64,000 nt of DNA from Gemmatimonadaceae bacterium (GCA_025362035.1 JANYIN010000102.1:16504-80503), one strand, 5' to 3'. Numbered from the stretch's first letter, positions 1-9,838 are shown. Numbers and translations: made by a program. The notes: a model not told the origin generated them from the letters alone.

Positions 1-1
1 A

Positions 2-145
2 CGCATCGATGCCACCGACGATGCCGCGTTGTGCGAGCGTCTGGGCATCCCCGTGCGCGTGGTGCGCGGCACTGAGCGCGCGCTGAAGGTCACCGACGAG
101 GGAGACTTTGCGCGCGTGGGCGCGATGTATGGAGTACCGGAATGA
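2..145 (+). CDS. ispD: 2-C-methyl-D-erythritol 4-phosphate cytidylyltransferase, C-terminal end (partial)
   Basis: Only the last 47 codons lie in the window; the gene begins upstream. The visible protein reads TDDAALCERLGIPVRVVRGT followed by ALKVTDEGDF. This is the usual C-terminal signature of IspD (a TDDA segment, then V..G, then K(I/V)T...DL/F), which makes CDP-methylerythritol from CTP in the MEP isoprenoid pathway. Its TGA overlaps the ATG of the next gene (ATGA), which suggests translational coupling. The pathway partner ispF lies far downstream at 50988. The catalytic N-terminal part cannot be seen, so the call rests on the tail alone. Confidence 0.75.
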   Translation, partial: RIDATDDAALCERLGIPVRVVRGTERALKVTDEGDFARVGAMYGVPE

Positions 146-813
146 CAGGCAGTCCGCTGGCCATTCCGTTCTGGTCTGAGCCCGAGATCGCCGCGGCCAT
201 GCGCCAGGCACTGGAGCAGATGGAAATGCGTCGCGTGCTCGCCTATCCGACCGAAACGGTGTATGGGTTCGGCGGCGCCATTGATCGTGATTCCGTGGAC
301 GCGTTGGTGCGTCTCAAAGGACGCCCGAAGGGAAAGCCGTTCCTCCTGCTGATCGCCGGCAGCGAAATGCTGGCCAAGCTCGATCTTCGCCTCCCCAGCT
401 ATGCCACCAACCTGGCGGCGCGGCACTGGCCAGGTCCGCTCACCCTTGTACTCTCCGGCGGTCGCCAGCGCGTCGTTGAGGCGTTGCGAGGCCCCGAGGG
501 CGGGATCGCGGTCCGATGGACGTCCCACCCGGCGCTGCAACAACTTCTTCGAGCGCATGGCGACGCCATGACCTCCACGAGTGCCAACCGTCCCGGGGTT
601 CCCCCCGCGACGTCTTCGCGCGAGATTCGAGAGCAGTGGGGCGACGCCATCGCGCGCGGCACGTTGCGTGTGCTGGACGGTGGAATGCTTCGGCCTTCTC
701 CGCCGTCCACCGTTGTGGATTGTACCGGCCGAGCCCCGCGCGTCATTCGTCCCGGCGCCATTCCGGCAGCGGTGCTCCGGGAAACCGCGCCACGCCTCAT
801 CGGAAACACGTGA
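142..813 (+). CDS. tsaC: L-threonylcarbamoyladenylate synthase (Sua5/YrdC/YciO family)
   Basis: A 223-residue single-domain YrdC-type protein. Near residue 33 it has AYPTETVYGFGGAIDRDS, followed by KGRPKGKPF, the family's nucleotide and substrate-binding signature; STSAN also matches. The family makes threonylcarbamoyl-AMP from threonine, bicarbonate and ATP for t6A37 modification of ANN-decoding tRNAs. The length fits the short TsaC form, without the extra C-terminal Sua5 domain. Its ATG overlaps the ispD stop. A low-molecular-weight phosphatase gene follows within 5 bases, a neighbourhood seen for sua5 in other bacteria. Confidence 0.9.
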   Translation: MTGSPLAIPFWSEPEIAAAMRQALEQMEMRRVLAYPTETVYGFGGAIDRDSVDALVRLKGRPKGKPFLLLIAGSEMLAKLDLRLPSYATNLAARHWPGPLTLVLSGGRQRVVEALRGPEGGIAVRWTSHPALQQLLRAHGDAMTSTSANRPGVPPATSSREIREQWGDAIARGTLRVLDGGMLRPSPPSTVVDCTGRAPRVIRPGAIPAAVLRETAPRLIGNT

Positions 814-817
814 GTCC

Positions 818-1288
818 ATGAAGCTGCTGTTCGTGTGTACGGGCAACACCTGCCGCAGCCCGCTGGCGGAGGCGATCGCGCGCAAGCTCATCATCGAGCG
901 CGGGCTGGTGGACATCGACGTCGCCAGCGCGGGCACCAGCGCATGGGACCGCGCCGCCGCGTCCGATGGTGCACTTCTGGTGGGACTCGAACGACGACTC
1001 GACGTGGGCGGCCACAGCTCCCAGCAACTCACGCGGGCCCTCGTGGAGTCGAGTGATCTGATCTTCACGATGGGGCCGCATCACCTCGAACGCGCCGAGG
1101 CGCTCGGCGGCACGGGCAAGAGCTATTTGCTGACGGCGTATCCCGCCGCAGGCGCAGAAGGACGGGCCATCGCGGACCCCATGGGCGGTGAGCTCGAGGC
1201 CTATCGCACTGCCGCCGACGAACTCGAGGTCGAGATCCGTCGGGTGTTCGACACGCTGGCCGCGGAGCGCGTCCCCGACACGCCGTGA
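818..1288 (+). CDS. Low-molecular-weight protein phosphatase, YwlE-like (possible protein-arginine phosphatase)
   Basis: 156 residues. The ATG at 818 was chosen because the protein then starts MKLLFVCTGNTCRSPLAEAI, the normal family N-terminus; an open frame continues upstream but is unlike the family. The P-loop CX5R is Cys7-Arg13, and the general-acid Asp-Pro lies in ADPMGG near the C-terminus. Thr11 in the loop (CTGNTCR) is the residue known in Bacillus YwlE to favour phospho-arginine over phospho-tyrosine; tyrosine-specific enzymes usually carry Ile or Leu there. Substrate preference is therefore inferred. No McsB-type arginine kinase is visible here. The stop overlaps the aroE start (GTGA). 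Confidence 0.85.
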   Translation: MKLLFVCTGNTCRSPLAEAIARKLIIERGLVDIDVASAGTSAWDRAAASDGALLVGLERRLDVGGHSSQQLTRALVESSDLIFTMGPHHLERAEALGGTGKSYLLTAYPAAGAEGRAIADPMGGELEAYRTAADELEVEIRRVFDTLAAERVPDTP

Positions 1289-2091
1289 TCGATCCCCCGT
1301 TGCGGCTGGTGCTGTTGGGACACCCGGTCTCGCACTCGATTTCTCCGCGTTTCCAGAACGCTGCCCTCCGCGCCGCGGGACTCCCCCTGAAGTACGAAGC
1401 GCTGGATGTGGCGCCCGCCGACCTCACTCGCGTCATGACCGAACTCGCGAGCGAGCGCGGAGCCGGCAACGTCACCATTCCCCACAAGGAGGCGCTGGCC
1501 GCGATGTGCGCGCGACTCACGCCGCTTGCCCACCGTGTCGGCGCCGTGAATGTGTTCTGGCACGAAGACGGACAGTTGGTTGGCGACAACAGCGATGTCG
1601 GCGGCGCCGAGGTGGTGTTGCGCGCGTTCCTCGGCGCGAAGTCGGCGGTGGTCGACATCACCCTGCTGGGCGCCGGCGGTAGCGCCGCGTCCATCCTCTG
1701 TGCGGCGGAGCGATGCGGGATTCGGCAGGTGCGCGTGTACAATCGCGATCCGTCGCGCGCACACCGACTGGCCGCGCGCTTTCCGGACATCGCCCGCGTG
1801 GCCCTCGCGATCGACGAGGCGCTGGCGGGCAGCGCGCTGGTAGTGAACGCCACGCCGGTGGGTCTGGTGGACGACCGCATGCCCGTGGACGTCGCACAAC
1901 TGCCCGATGGGTGCGGCGTGTTCGATCTCTGCTACCGCGCGAATGAAACAGCGTGGGTGCGGGCGTCCCGCGCCGCCGGACACTACGCCGCGGATGGCGA
2001 GGGAATGCTGCTGGAGCAGGGCGCCATCGCCTTCGAGCGGTGGTTTGGCATGGCGCCGAATCGCGGCGTCATGTGGAAGGCACTCCACTAG
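1285..2091 (+). CDS. aroE: Shikimate dehydrogenase (NADP)
   Basis: 268 residues with a GTG start overlapping the previous stop by 4 bases. The N-terminal substrate domain has GHPVSHSISP and NVTIPHKEA, which holds the catalytic Lys; NSDVGG holds the paired Asp. The Rossmann part has GAGGSAASI, then NRDPSRA, the usual NADP-binding arrangement. It reduces 3-dehydroshikimate to shikimate in the chorismate pathway, the precursor for the chorismate-using MqnA (49034) and PabA/TrpG (52462) in this window. The length is normal for the family. Confidence 0.93.
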   Translation: MIDPPLRLVLLGHPVSHSISPRFQNAALRAAGLPLKYEALDVAPADLTRVMTELASERGAGNVTIPHKEALAAMCARLTPLAHRVGAVNVFWHEDGQLVGDNSDVGGAEVVLRAFLGAKSAVVDITLLGAGGSAASILCAAERCGIRQVRVYNRDPSRAHRLAARFPDIARVALAIDEALAGSALVVNATPVGLVDDRMPVDVAQLPDGCGVFDLCYRANETAWVRASRAAGHYAADGEGMLLEQGAIAFERWFGMAPNRGVMWKALH

Positions 2092-2108
2092 GAAACCTCC
2101 GGACCGCG

Positions 2109-2417
2109 TCAGCCGCCGGCGATAGCGCCCACCACCAGGAACGGTTCAGCACCGCGCGCCACGGCATCAGGCAACGGCGCGTCGGGCTCCGCGTGCGACA
2201 AGTCTTCTTCGCAGGCATAGAAGCGTACCAGCGCCCGACGCCGGCGCGTCGCGCCATCGCGCAGGGTTCCGCGCAGCATGGGATAGCGCGCCTCGATCGT
2301 GTCGATCACGCTCGCCTGTGTTACCGGGCCCGCGATGTCAACGGTAATTTCGCCCGCCGCGCCGATCATGTCGCGCAACAGCGATGGCAGCAGCACGCGA
2401 ACGCCAGGGCTACTCAT
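2109..2417 (-). CDS. MoaD/ThiS-family ubiquitin-like sulfur carrier protein
   Basis: 102 residues on the minus strand, ending in GAIAGG. A C-terminal Gly-Gly is the adenylation and thiocarboxylation site of ubiquitin-fold sulfur carriers. The N-terminus ([18 protein letters not shown]) and the V..V(I/L) spacing fit MoaD/ThiS. The start overlaps the stop of the BNR-repeat gene by 4 bases, so the two are probably one transcript. A true moaD sits beside moaE at 11979, so this second carrier may serve another purpose (thiamine, cysteine, tungsten/molybdenum cofactor or protein modification). The MoeB-type E1 encoded divergently at 3627 is an obvious partner. Exact function unknown. Confidence 0.75.
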   Translation of the reverse strand: MSSPGVRVLLPSLLRDMIGAAGEITVDIAGPVTQASVIDTIEARYPMLRGTLRDGATRRRRALVRFYACEEDLSHAEPDAPLPDAVARGAEPFLVVGAIAGG

Positions 2418-3529
2418 TGCAGCGTTTGCACTTCAACGGAGAGGACGGCGGGCAAGTCGCGCACAATGGCGGACCAGTGATCGCCGCCGTCGGGAGAGGC
2501 GTACACCTGTCCACCTGTGGTGCCGAAGTACACGCCGCATTCGTCGAGTGAATCCACGGCCATCGCATCGCGCAGCACGTTCACATAGCAGTTCTCCTGC
2601 GGCAATCCCTTGGTGAGCGGTTCCCACTCGTCGCCGCCGCTGCGGCTTCGATACACGCGCAGCTTGCCCTCCATCACGAAATGGTGCGCATCGCTGGTAA
2701 TGGGTACCACGTATACCGTTTCAGGCTCGTGCGCGTGCACGTCGATCACGAAGCCAAAGTCGGTGGGCAGGTTGCCGCTCACTTCACGCCACCGGTCGCC
2801 GCCATCGTCGCTGCGCATCACGTCCCAGTGCTTTTGCATGAACAAGGTGCGCGGCCGCGACGGGTGCATGGTGACGTGGTGCACGCAGTGCCCCACCTCT
2901 GCGGTGGGGTCAGGGATATGCGCCGAGTGCAACCCCTGGTTGATCGCCTTCCAGGTTTGCCCGCCATCCTCCGTGCGGAACGTGCCCGCCGCCGAGATCG
3001 CGATGTACATGCGGTCGGGGTTGGACGGATCGATGAGGATGGTGTGCAGGCACATGCCGCCGGCACCTGGTGTCCAGTTCGGGCCAGATCCGTGCTTACG
3101 CAAACCCGACAGCTCCGTCCATGTGCTCCCGCCGTCGCCCGACAGAAAGAGCGCGGCGTCCTCGACGCCCGCATACACGACGTCAGCGTCGGAGAGCGAG
3201 GGCTCGAGATGCCACACGCGCTTGAATTCCCATGGATGGGGGGTACCGTCGTACCACTGGTGTGTGCCCGGTACACCGTCGTACGGAAACTGATTGCCGA
3301 CGGCGTTCCACGTCGCACCGCCATCGTCCGAGCGCTGCATCAACTGCCCGAACCACGAACTGCATTGCGACGCGTAGATGCGGTTTGGGTCCACCGGCGA
3401 GCCCTTCAGGTGATACAGTTCGAATCCGGGAAAATGTGGCCCATTCACCGTCCAGCTGTCGCGCTTGCCGTCCGCGGTGAGAATGAATGCACCTTTGCGT
3501 GTGCCAACGAGCACTCGAACGCCTGTCAT
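2414..3529 (-). CDS. BNR/sialidase-like beta-propeller repeat protein of unknown function
   Basis: 371 residues from the ATG at 3529, chosen because AGGAG lies 9 bases upstream; an open frame runs 35 codons further without a family-like sequence. BNR/Asp-box repeats (SxDGGxTW) recur: [40 protein letters not shown]. This predicts a WD40/YVTN/sialidase-like propeller. No signal peptide is seen, so it is probably cytoplasmic. Database names such as exo-alpha-sialidase would over-interpret it: I cannot identify the sialidase catalytic Arg triad. It is co-oriented and overlaps by 4 bases with the MoaD/ThiS-like gene. Confidence 0.8.
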   Translation of the reverse strand: MTGVRVLVGTRKGAFILTADGKRDSWTVNGPHFPGFELYHLKGSPVDPNRIYASQCSSWFGQLMQRSDDGGATWNAVGNQFPYDGVPGTHQWYDGTPHPWEFKRVWHLEPSLSDADVVYAGVEDAALFLSGDGGSTWTELSGLRKHGSGPNWTPGAGGMCLHTILIDPSNPDRMYIAISAAGTFRTEDGGQTWKAINQGLHSAHIPDPTAEVGHCVHHVTMHPSRPRTLFMQKHWDVMRSDDGGDRWREVSGNLPTDFGFVIDVHAHEPETVYVVPITSDAHHFVMEGKLRVYRSRSGGDEWEPLTKGLPQENCYVNVLRDAMAVDSLDECGVYFGTTGGQVYASPDGGDHWSAIVRDLPAVLSVEVQTLQ

Positions 3530-3561
3530 GGAGTCGCTCCTGAAGGGAAAGTGACGGCCCA

Positions 3562-3590
3562 AGGATAGCGCACGATGGAATCGGTGTCGA
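3562..3590 (-). promoter_or_regulatory. Candidate promoter for the BNR/MoaD-like pair
   Basis: Read on the minus strand, TCGACA (3590-3585) is followed after 17 bases by TATCCT (3567-3562), and the ATG starts about 33 bases further on. This is a fair sigma-70-like pair in the only intergenic space between the two divergent units. Matches in GC-rich DNA can arise by chance, so confidence is low. Confidence 0.3.
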
Positions 3591-3626
3591 ATTTTTCGGC
3601 CAGGTATCGCGACCCAGAACCAGGCG

Positions 3627-4814
3627 GTGAGCATGACGAACGCTTCAACACTCGGCGACGAGGTTCACCCGGCACTTCCCGAGCTCAGTCCGCCTGAACT
3701 CGTCCGGTACGGCCGACACCTGTCGCTACCCAACATCGGGCTCCATGGCCAGCGCCGCCTCAAGGCAGCCCGGGTGTTGATCGTCGGTGCTGGCGGACTC
3801 GGATCGCCCGCCGCGCTCTACCTTGCCGGAGCCGGAGTTGGCACCGTCGGACTGGTGGACTTCGACGTGGTTGACGCCTCCAATCTGCATCGTCAACTGT
3901 TGCACGGCACTCACGACGTGGGACGGCGCAAACTGGACTCGGCGCGAGACCGCCTGCACGACGTCAATCCGCACGTGCACGTGGAAGGCTACGACACGCG
4001 CCTCACCGCGTCGAACGCCATGGAGATCCTGCGGGAGTACGACGTGGTGCTCGATGGTACCGACAACTTCGCCACGCGCTATCTCGTGAACGATGCCTGC
4101 GTGTTGCTCGGCAAGCCCAACGTGTATGGGTCCATCTTCCGCTTTGAAGGGCAAGCGTCGCTCTTTGCCACCGATCGCGGGCCCTGCTATCGCTGCCTCT
4201 ACCCCGAACCGCCGCCGCCCGGAACGGTGCCGTCGTGCGCCGAGGGCGGCGTGTTGGGTGTGTTGCCGGGGCTTGTGGGCACCATCCAGGCAACCGAGGC
4301 GATCAAATTGCTTGCAGGCATCGGCGAATCGCTCGCCGGCCGCCTGCTACTGATCGACGCGCTGACGATGCAGTTCCGCACCATCCGCATTGCGCGCGAT
4401 CCCGACTGCCCCATGTGCGCCACGCGCACGATCACGGAGCTCGTGGACTACGACGTCTTCTGTGGGACACCGGAGCCGCAGCACGATGATGACGCCGTCC
4501 CTGAAATCACGCCGCGCGAACTCGCGGCTCGCCTGCGGCGCGGCGATGACTTTGACTTGATTGACGTACGCGAGCCGTACGAATGGGACGCAGGCCACAT
4601 CGCGGGCGCTCTCCTCCTGCCGTTGAATACCCTCGACACCGCGATGACACCGCGTGACGCATTCCGCGAGATCGTCGTGATGTGTCGCAGCGGGGGGCGT
4701 AGCGCAGACGCCGCGCGACGACTGCGCGCGGCAGGCGTCGCAAGAGTATCCAGTCTTGCGGGAGGAATTCTGCGCTGGGACGCGGAGATTGATGCAACAG
4801 GCGAGGCGCGCTGA
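3627..4814 (+). CDS. moeB: Molybdopterin-synthase adenylyltransferase MoeB fused to a C-terminal rhodanese domain
   Basis: 395 residues from GTG (an in-frame ATG follows at 3633). Residues 1 to about 265 form a ThiF/MoeB/E1-like domain: RYGRHLSLP, the nucleotide loop [22 protein letters not shown], zinc ligands in CYRC and CPMC, and the conserved Cys204 in PSCAEGG. Residues about 290-390 form a rhodanese domain with [16 protein letters not shown] and active-site Cys353 in CRSGGRS. The E1 part adenylates the C-terminal Gly of MoaD-type carriers; the rhodanese part can supply persulfide sulfur, as in MOCS3/Uba4-type fusions. Carriers available in this window are encoded at 2109 and 11979. Confidence 0.9.
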   Translation: MSMTNASTLGDEVHPALPELSPPELVRYGRHLSLPNIGLHGQRRLKAARVLIVGAGGLGSPAALYLAGAGVGTVGLVDFDVVDASNLHRQLLHGTHDVGRRKLDSARDRLHDVNPHVHVEGYDTRLTASNAMEILREYDVVLDGTDNFATRYLVNDACVLLGKPNVYGSIFRFEGQASLFATDRGPCYRCLYPEPPPPGTVPSCAEGGVLGVLPGLVGTIQATEAIKLLAGIGESLAGRLLLIDALTMQFRTIRIARDPDCPMCATRTITELVDYDVFCGTPEPQHDDDAVPEITPRELAARLRRGDDFDLIDVREPYEWDAGHIAGALLLPLNTLDTAMTPRDAFREIVVMCRSGGRSADAARRLRAAGVARVSSLAGGILRWDAEIDATGEAR

Positions 4815-4952
4815 CACGAAAACGACGCGTCGCGATGCTTCCACCGGCGATGCCTCGATGCTGCCTCAGGCTTCCCGTGTAACAGCTTCCGGCGGCGTTG
4901 ACCGTCCGGTCGCGCCTTTGCAGTCCAGCGTACTTTCACAAGGGGTCGCGAA

Positions 4953-5747
4953 TTGTGGATGCGAACTCTCGGTTCGCGGGTACGCGTCTCTGCGTGCTGC
5001 AGCCTCGTTCGTGAAGCGGGCGCGGCGTTGCTCGACCTGCTGCTGCCGCCCGTCTGCGCGATTTGCGGCGGGGCAAGGTCGGCGCTCGAACGCGAGCTCG
5101 TCTGCGGCACCTGCTGGCTTCGCGCACGGGAGCTTCCGCGTCCCCGCTGTCATCGCTGCGGACATCCGTACGATCCGATGCGGTCGAAGCGCTGTCGATG
5201 GTGCGAGTTGCTGCCGCCCTACGTACGCGGGGTGCGATCCGCCTACGCGATGCCCGGCGGCCACGCCGAGCGCATTGTGCATGCGCTCAAGTACCAGGGC
5301 TGGCCAGGCGTCGCGCCCGCGATGGCCAAGCGGATGGCTCGTCTGCGATTCCCGATCGATGTGGAAGAGGAGCGGGCCGCGCTGGTGCCCGTTCCCCTGT
5401 CGCGGGCCCGCGAACGCGAGCGCGGATACAACCAAAGTGCCGAGCTCGCGCGGACGCTCGCCCTCTCGTGGGGAATTCCTGTGCGAACGGACGTCATCGT
5501 GCGCTCGCGTGCAACGGTCTCGCAAACCCAATTGACCCCGGGGGAGCGTCTGCGCAACGTGTCCGGCGCGTTCCAGGCGGTCGCCGATCGCGCGTCCCTC
5601 CGTGGTCTGCATCTCGTCCTGGTGGACGACGTGGTCACCACCGCGGCGACTCTCAACGCATGCGCGACCGTGCTACATTCCGGGGGAGCACGCATTCTGA
5701 GCTATGTGACCTTCGGCCGGGCGCCCGCTCTTGGCGACCGGTGGTGA
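4953..5747 (+). CDS. comF: ComF-family phosphoribosyltransferase-like protein
   Basis: 264 residues. The N-terminus carries the ComF double zinc ribbon: CAICGG, CGTC, CHRCGHPY, CRWC. The C-terminal phosphoribosyltransferase domain has ERERGYNQSAELA and the PRPP loop VLVDDVVTTAATL. Family members are linked to DNA uptake in competent bacteria, but many non-competent species keep one and its reaction is unknown. No other competence gene is seen here. The 138 bases before it hold nothing clear. The gap gene follows after 18 bases. Confidence 0.88.
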   Translation: MWMRTLGSRVRVSACCSLVREAGAALLDLLLPPVCAICGGARSALERELVCGTCWLRARELPRPRCHRCGHPYDPMRSKRCRWCELLPPYVRGVRSAYAMPGGHAERIVHALKYQGWPGVAPAMAKRMARLRFPIDVEEERAALVPVPLSRARERERGYNQSAELARTLALSWGIPVRTDVIVRSRATVSQTQLTPGERLRNVSGAFQAVADRASLRGLHLVLVDDVVTTAATLNACATVLHSGGARILSYVTFGRAPALGDRW

Positions 5748-6776
<1,029 letters not shown>

Positions 6777-6779
6777 GTC

Positions 6780-7979
6780 ATGACCAAGCTCACCGTACGC
6801 GACCTGTCCGCGGATCAACTCCGCGGACAGCGTGCGCTCGTGCGCGTGGACTTCAACGTCCCGCTCGACGAGCATGGCCACGTTACTGACGACACGCGCA
6901 TCCGCGCCGCGATCCCCACGCTCGATTACCTGCTCGACCGGGGCGCGCGCGTGGTGTTGCTCTCGCACCTGGGCCGTCCAAAGGGAAAGCCTGAGCCCAA
7001 GTACTCGCTCGAGCCGGTGTCGCGCCGGCTCGCAGAGCTCGTGCCCAATCGAACGGTCACGTTCGTCGAGTCCACCGACAGCGACGAAGCCATCAAGGCG
7101 ACGAATGCCCTGGCCAACGGGGAGATCCTTCTCCTGGAGAATACGCGCTTTCTGGCAGGTGAAGAGAAGAACGACGAGCGCCTTGCGCGTTCGCTCGCTC
7201 AACTCGGCGACCTGTACGTGAACGACGCATTCGGCACCGCGCACCGGGCGCACGCGTCCACCGAGGGCGTCGCGCATCATCTCGCCCCCGCTGTGGCCGG
7301 TTTGCTCATGGAGAAGGAGCTCGCGTATCTGCACGGCGCGCTGGAGAACCCGTTGCGACCCTTCGTCGCAATCCTTGGCGGCTCCAAGATCTCCGGCAAG
7401 ATCGACGTCATCGAAGCGTTGCTGCCCAAGGTGGACGCGCTGCTGGTGGGCGGCGCCATGGCCTGCACGTTCTACAAGGCCATGGGGCTCGAAACCGGCA
7501 CGTCCCTCGTGGAGCCGGATCGCATCGACATGGCGGCCGCGCTCATCGACGAGGCGGGCACGATTCTCATCCTGCCGCACGACGCCGTCGTGGCGCCCTC
7601 CATCCAGGACGGCGCACAGTCGAAGGCGGTGGGTCGTGAGCACATCCCGTCCGACATGGCCATGCTGGACATCGGGCCGCGCACCGCGGAGTCCTACGCA
7701 CGCGCCATCACGAGTGCAAAGACGGTGTTGTGGAACGGGCCAATGGGCGTGTTCGAGACGCCGCCGTTCGACAAGGGCACGCGCGCCATCGCCGATGCGA
7801 TGGCGAAGGCCACTGCGACCGGGGCCACTACCATCGTCGGTGGCGGTGACTCCGCTGCGGCGGTCGAACAGGCGGGGCTCTCCTCGAAGATAAGCCACGT
7901 ATCGACGGGCGGCGGCGCGGCGCTGGAGTTCCTTGAAGGCAAGGCGCTGCCCGGCGTCGATGTGCTCAACGAGAAATAG
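6780..7979 (+). CDS. pgk: Phosphoglycerate kinase
   Basis: 399 residues, full length. RVDFNVPLD near the N-terminus, [14 protein letters not shown], and the C-terminal nucleotide-binding [13 protein letters not shown] with [13 protein letters not shown] are all PGK signatures. It transfers phosphate from 1,3-bisphosphoglycerate to ADP. It begins 3 bases after gap and is followed 9 bases later by tpiA, so co-transcription is likely. Confidence 0.97.
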   Translation: MTKLTVRDLSADQLRGQRALVRVDFNVPLDEHGHVTDDTRIRAAIPTLDYLLDRGARVVLLSHLGRPKGKPEPKYSLEPVSRRLAELVPNRTVTFVESTDSDEAIKATNALANGEILLLENTRFLAGEEKNDERLARSLAQLGDLYVNDAFGTAHRAHASTEGVAHHLAPAVAGLLMEKELAYLHGALENPLRPFVAILGGSKISGKIDVIEALLPKVDALLVGGAMACTFYKAMGLETGTSLVEPDRIDMAAALIDEAGTILILPHDAVVAPSIQDGAQSKAVGREHIPSDMAMLDIGPRTAESYARAITSAKTVLWNGPMGVFETPPFDKGTRAIADAMAKATATGATTIVGGGDSAAAVEQAGLSSKISHVSTGGGAALEFLEGKALPGVDVLNEK

Positions 7980-7988
7980 AGGTCACGC

Positions 7989-8759
7989 GTGCACCAGCGC
8001 CCCGTCCTCGCGGCAAACTGGAAGATGAATCTGGGTCCGTCCGCGGCGACGGCATTCGTGAGGGCGTTCCTGCCGTTGCACGCGGCACGTGACGAGCGCA
8101 CCGTCATCTTCTTCCCGCCGGCCATCTCCTTTGCCGCCGTGCATGCCGCGACGCGGGCGCGGCCCGACATTCGGCTCGGCGTCCAGAACGTGCATACCGA
8201 CGAGAAGGGCGCCTTCACCGGCGAGACGTCCGCCGGCATGGCCGCGGACGCCGGGGCGAGCTACGTGCTGGTGGGTCACTCCGAACGCCGGCACGTCTTC
8301 GGCGAGACCGAGGCCGAGTCGGCGCGCAAGTGCGCAAGGGTGGTGGAGCACGGGCTGATCCCGGTGCTGTGCGTCGGGGAAACGATCGAGCAACGCGAAC
8401 GCGGCGAGACCGAATCAGTCGTGCTCCACCAACTGCGGACGGGCCTATCTGCGCTCACGCACGAGGCGGTTCGGGAGGCCATCATTGCGTACGAGCCTGT
8501 TTGGGCCATCGGCACGGGGCGCACGGCCACGCCCGACGACGCCGCCGCGGTTCACCGCGTGATACGCGCGGCGCTCGTGCGTCTCGTGGGGGAGAGCGGC
8601 GCCACGATTCCCATCCTGTACGGCGGAAGCGTCACGCCCGCCAACGCCGCCGCGCTGCTCGCCGCGGATCAGGTGGATGGCGTGCTGGTTGGCGGAGCAA
8701 GCCTCGATGCGGCCAATTGGGCCGCCATCTGCGCCGCGGGCATCGAACCAGGGAACTGA
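7989..8759 (+). CDS. tpiA: Triosephosphate isomerase
   Basis: 256 residues from a GTG start, supported by GAGG upstream and by the family N-terminus AANWKMN (Asn10, Lys12). The electrophile His lies in VGHSERR, the catalytic Glu in AYEPVWAIGTG, and phosphate-binding GGSV near the C-terminus. It interconverts dihydroxyacetone phosphate and glyceraldehyde 3-phosphate. In many bacteria tpiA is followed directly by secG. Here the same order holds but with about 1.1 kb of repetitive DNA between them. Confidence 0.96.
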   Translation: MHQRPVLAANWKMNLGPSAATAFVRAFLPLHAARDERTVIFFPPAISFAAVHAATRARPDIRLGVQNVHTDEKGAFTGETSAGMAADAGASYVLVGHSERRHVFGETEAESARKCARVVEHGLIPVLCVGETIEQRERGETESVVLHQLRTGLSALTHEAVREAIIAYEPVWAIGTGRTATPDDAAAVHRVIRAALVRLVGESGATIPILYGGSVTPANAAALLAADQVDGVLVGGASLDAANWAAICAAGIEPGN

Positions 8760-8912
8760 CCGACTTCGTTCGCTTGCTCGATGGGCCGCGTGACGACACT
8801 CGTGTACGAGCCGAGGTCGTCGTTCCGTGCCGCGCGTTCGCGATGTCACGCCACTGGTTCGTCGCAATGCGCCAGTAGATCGCGCGCGCGCGCGAACGCT
8901 TTGTTGCGTAGC
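8760..8912 (+). other. Non-coding leader of the repeat region with a CG-alternating run
   Basis: No convincing gene. A 14-base alternating CG tract lies at 8881-8894 just before the repeat array, a sequence type that can adopt Z-DNA under supercoiling. No tpiA terminator with a T-run was found here. Confidence 0.4.
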
Positions 8913-9668
8913 GACGTGAGGTTGCTACCTGGCGACGAAAGGTTGGTCGACGCTGACGAACGGCGGCAGTGTGGCGACGAAAGGTCGGTCCGCGTCGACG
9001 TCAGCTCGCTCCGCGTCGAGGCGAGGTCGCGGCGACGCGCCGGCAGCCCGCCGCGCTGCAACGTCGCGCTGCCGCGATGCGCCCCTAGTCAGCGCCGATG
9101 CGACGCGAGGCTGCAGCTGCGCATCGCGAGGCCGCTTCGACAGGACGCAAGGCTGCTCCCGATCGACGTGAGGTTGCTCGGATGCGACGCGAGGCTGCTC
9201 CCGATCGACGTGAGGTCGCCCGGACGCGACGCAAGGCTGATCCCGCGTGAAGCCAGGTTGCTCGGACGCGACGCTCGGCCGCTCCGGAGCGACGCAAGGC
9301 CGGTGCGACGCGACATTCGGCAGCGCCGCTGCGGCGACGGGCTGCGCCGTTGCAGCGAGAGGCCGCTTCGCTGCGGCGACAGTCCGCTTCGCGGCGGCCA
9401 CGGTCTGCGGCGACGCGACGACAGCCCGGCCCGCGCCGACGTGAGCCTGGTTCGCGCCGACGACAGACAGGTTCGCCGCGACGTTGGGCAGGTGTTCACG
9501 GACGGCAACCTCGTTCGTTCCAACGGTGGATCGAGTCGATCAACCGTTACTTCGGTTCGGCGCGACGTTGGCTGGGCTCGCTCCGACGCGGACTCGGGTC
9601 GCGCCAACGTGGGCTGCGTTCGCTCGGACGATGAATCCGGCTGCTCCGACGTTGGACCCGTCAGCGTT
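8913..9668. repeat. Array of 36 degenerate 21-bp tandem units, strictly in phase
   Basis: Cutting the sequence every 21 bases from 8913 gives 36 consecutive units, most starting GACG and resembling gacgygaggctgctcscgac (approximate consensus). Nearby units can be almost identical: those at 9144 and 9186 differ by one base and those at 9165 and 9207 by a few, while outer units are diverged. There is no indel across 756 bp. A + strand frame (8781-9731, 316 codons) is fully open and reads as an Arg/Asp-rich heptapeptide repeat of type D-x-R-x-L-R-x. One minus frame is open from 9688 to 8846 except for a single TGA at 9089-9091, with a motif like S-x-L-x-S. A third frame (minus, 8925-9401) is also open. 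Because the unit lacks stops, open frames are expected, and I do not call a gene. Twenty-one bases equal two DNA helical turns. Confidence 0.9.
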
Positions 9669-9762
9669 CGCCTTGGCGCGTGGCGCGCCTATTACGATTG
9701 CCTTCGCTGCGCGAGCGGCGCGGACCGGTGAGGCGTGGTGGTGGTTCTGTTGCGTGCACGTC

Positions 9763-9792
9763 TTGACGCACCCCCGTAACTCTCGTCATATT
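9763..9792 (+). promoter_or_regulatory. Candidate promoter for secG-carA
   Basis: TTGACG (9763-9768), an 18-base spacer, then CATATT (9787-9792), about 47 bases before the secG ATG. It follows the end of the repeat array and gives secG its own start, independent of tpiA. Confidence 0.45.
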
Positions 9793-9838
9793 TAGGGGTT
9801 ATCCCTTGCGTCGCCTCTCACCAACTCGGGCCGTCGGC

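Noticed and set aside
2414..3529. True sialidase
   Set aside because: Asp-box repeats alone are not enough; I could not identify the catalytic Arg triad, and there is no signal peptide.
4815..4952. Promoter for comF (TTGACC with TACTTT)
   Set aside because: The two hexamers are 27 bases apart, too far for a sigma-70-type promoter.
8913..9668. The repeat array as a CRISPR
   Set aside because: Units are 21 bp and abut directly; there are no unique spacers and no cas genes nearby.
8781..9731. 316-codon + strand open frame through the repeat array as a gene
   Set aside because: Very Arg-rich, no start signal, no recognisable domain, and the repeat unit itself has no stop codons, so an open frame is expected. 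Kept as a question in the findings.
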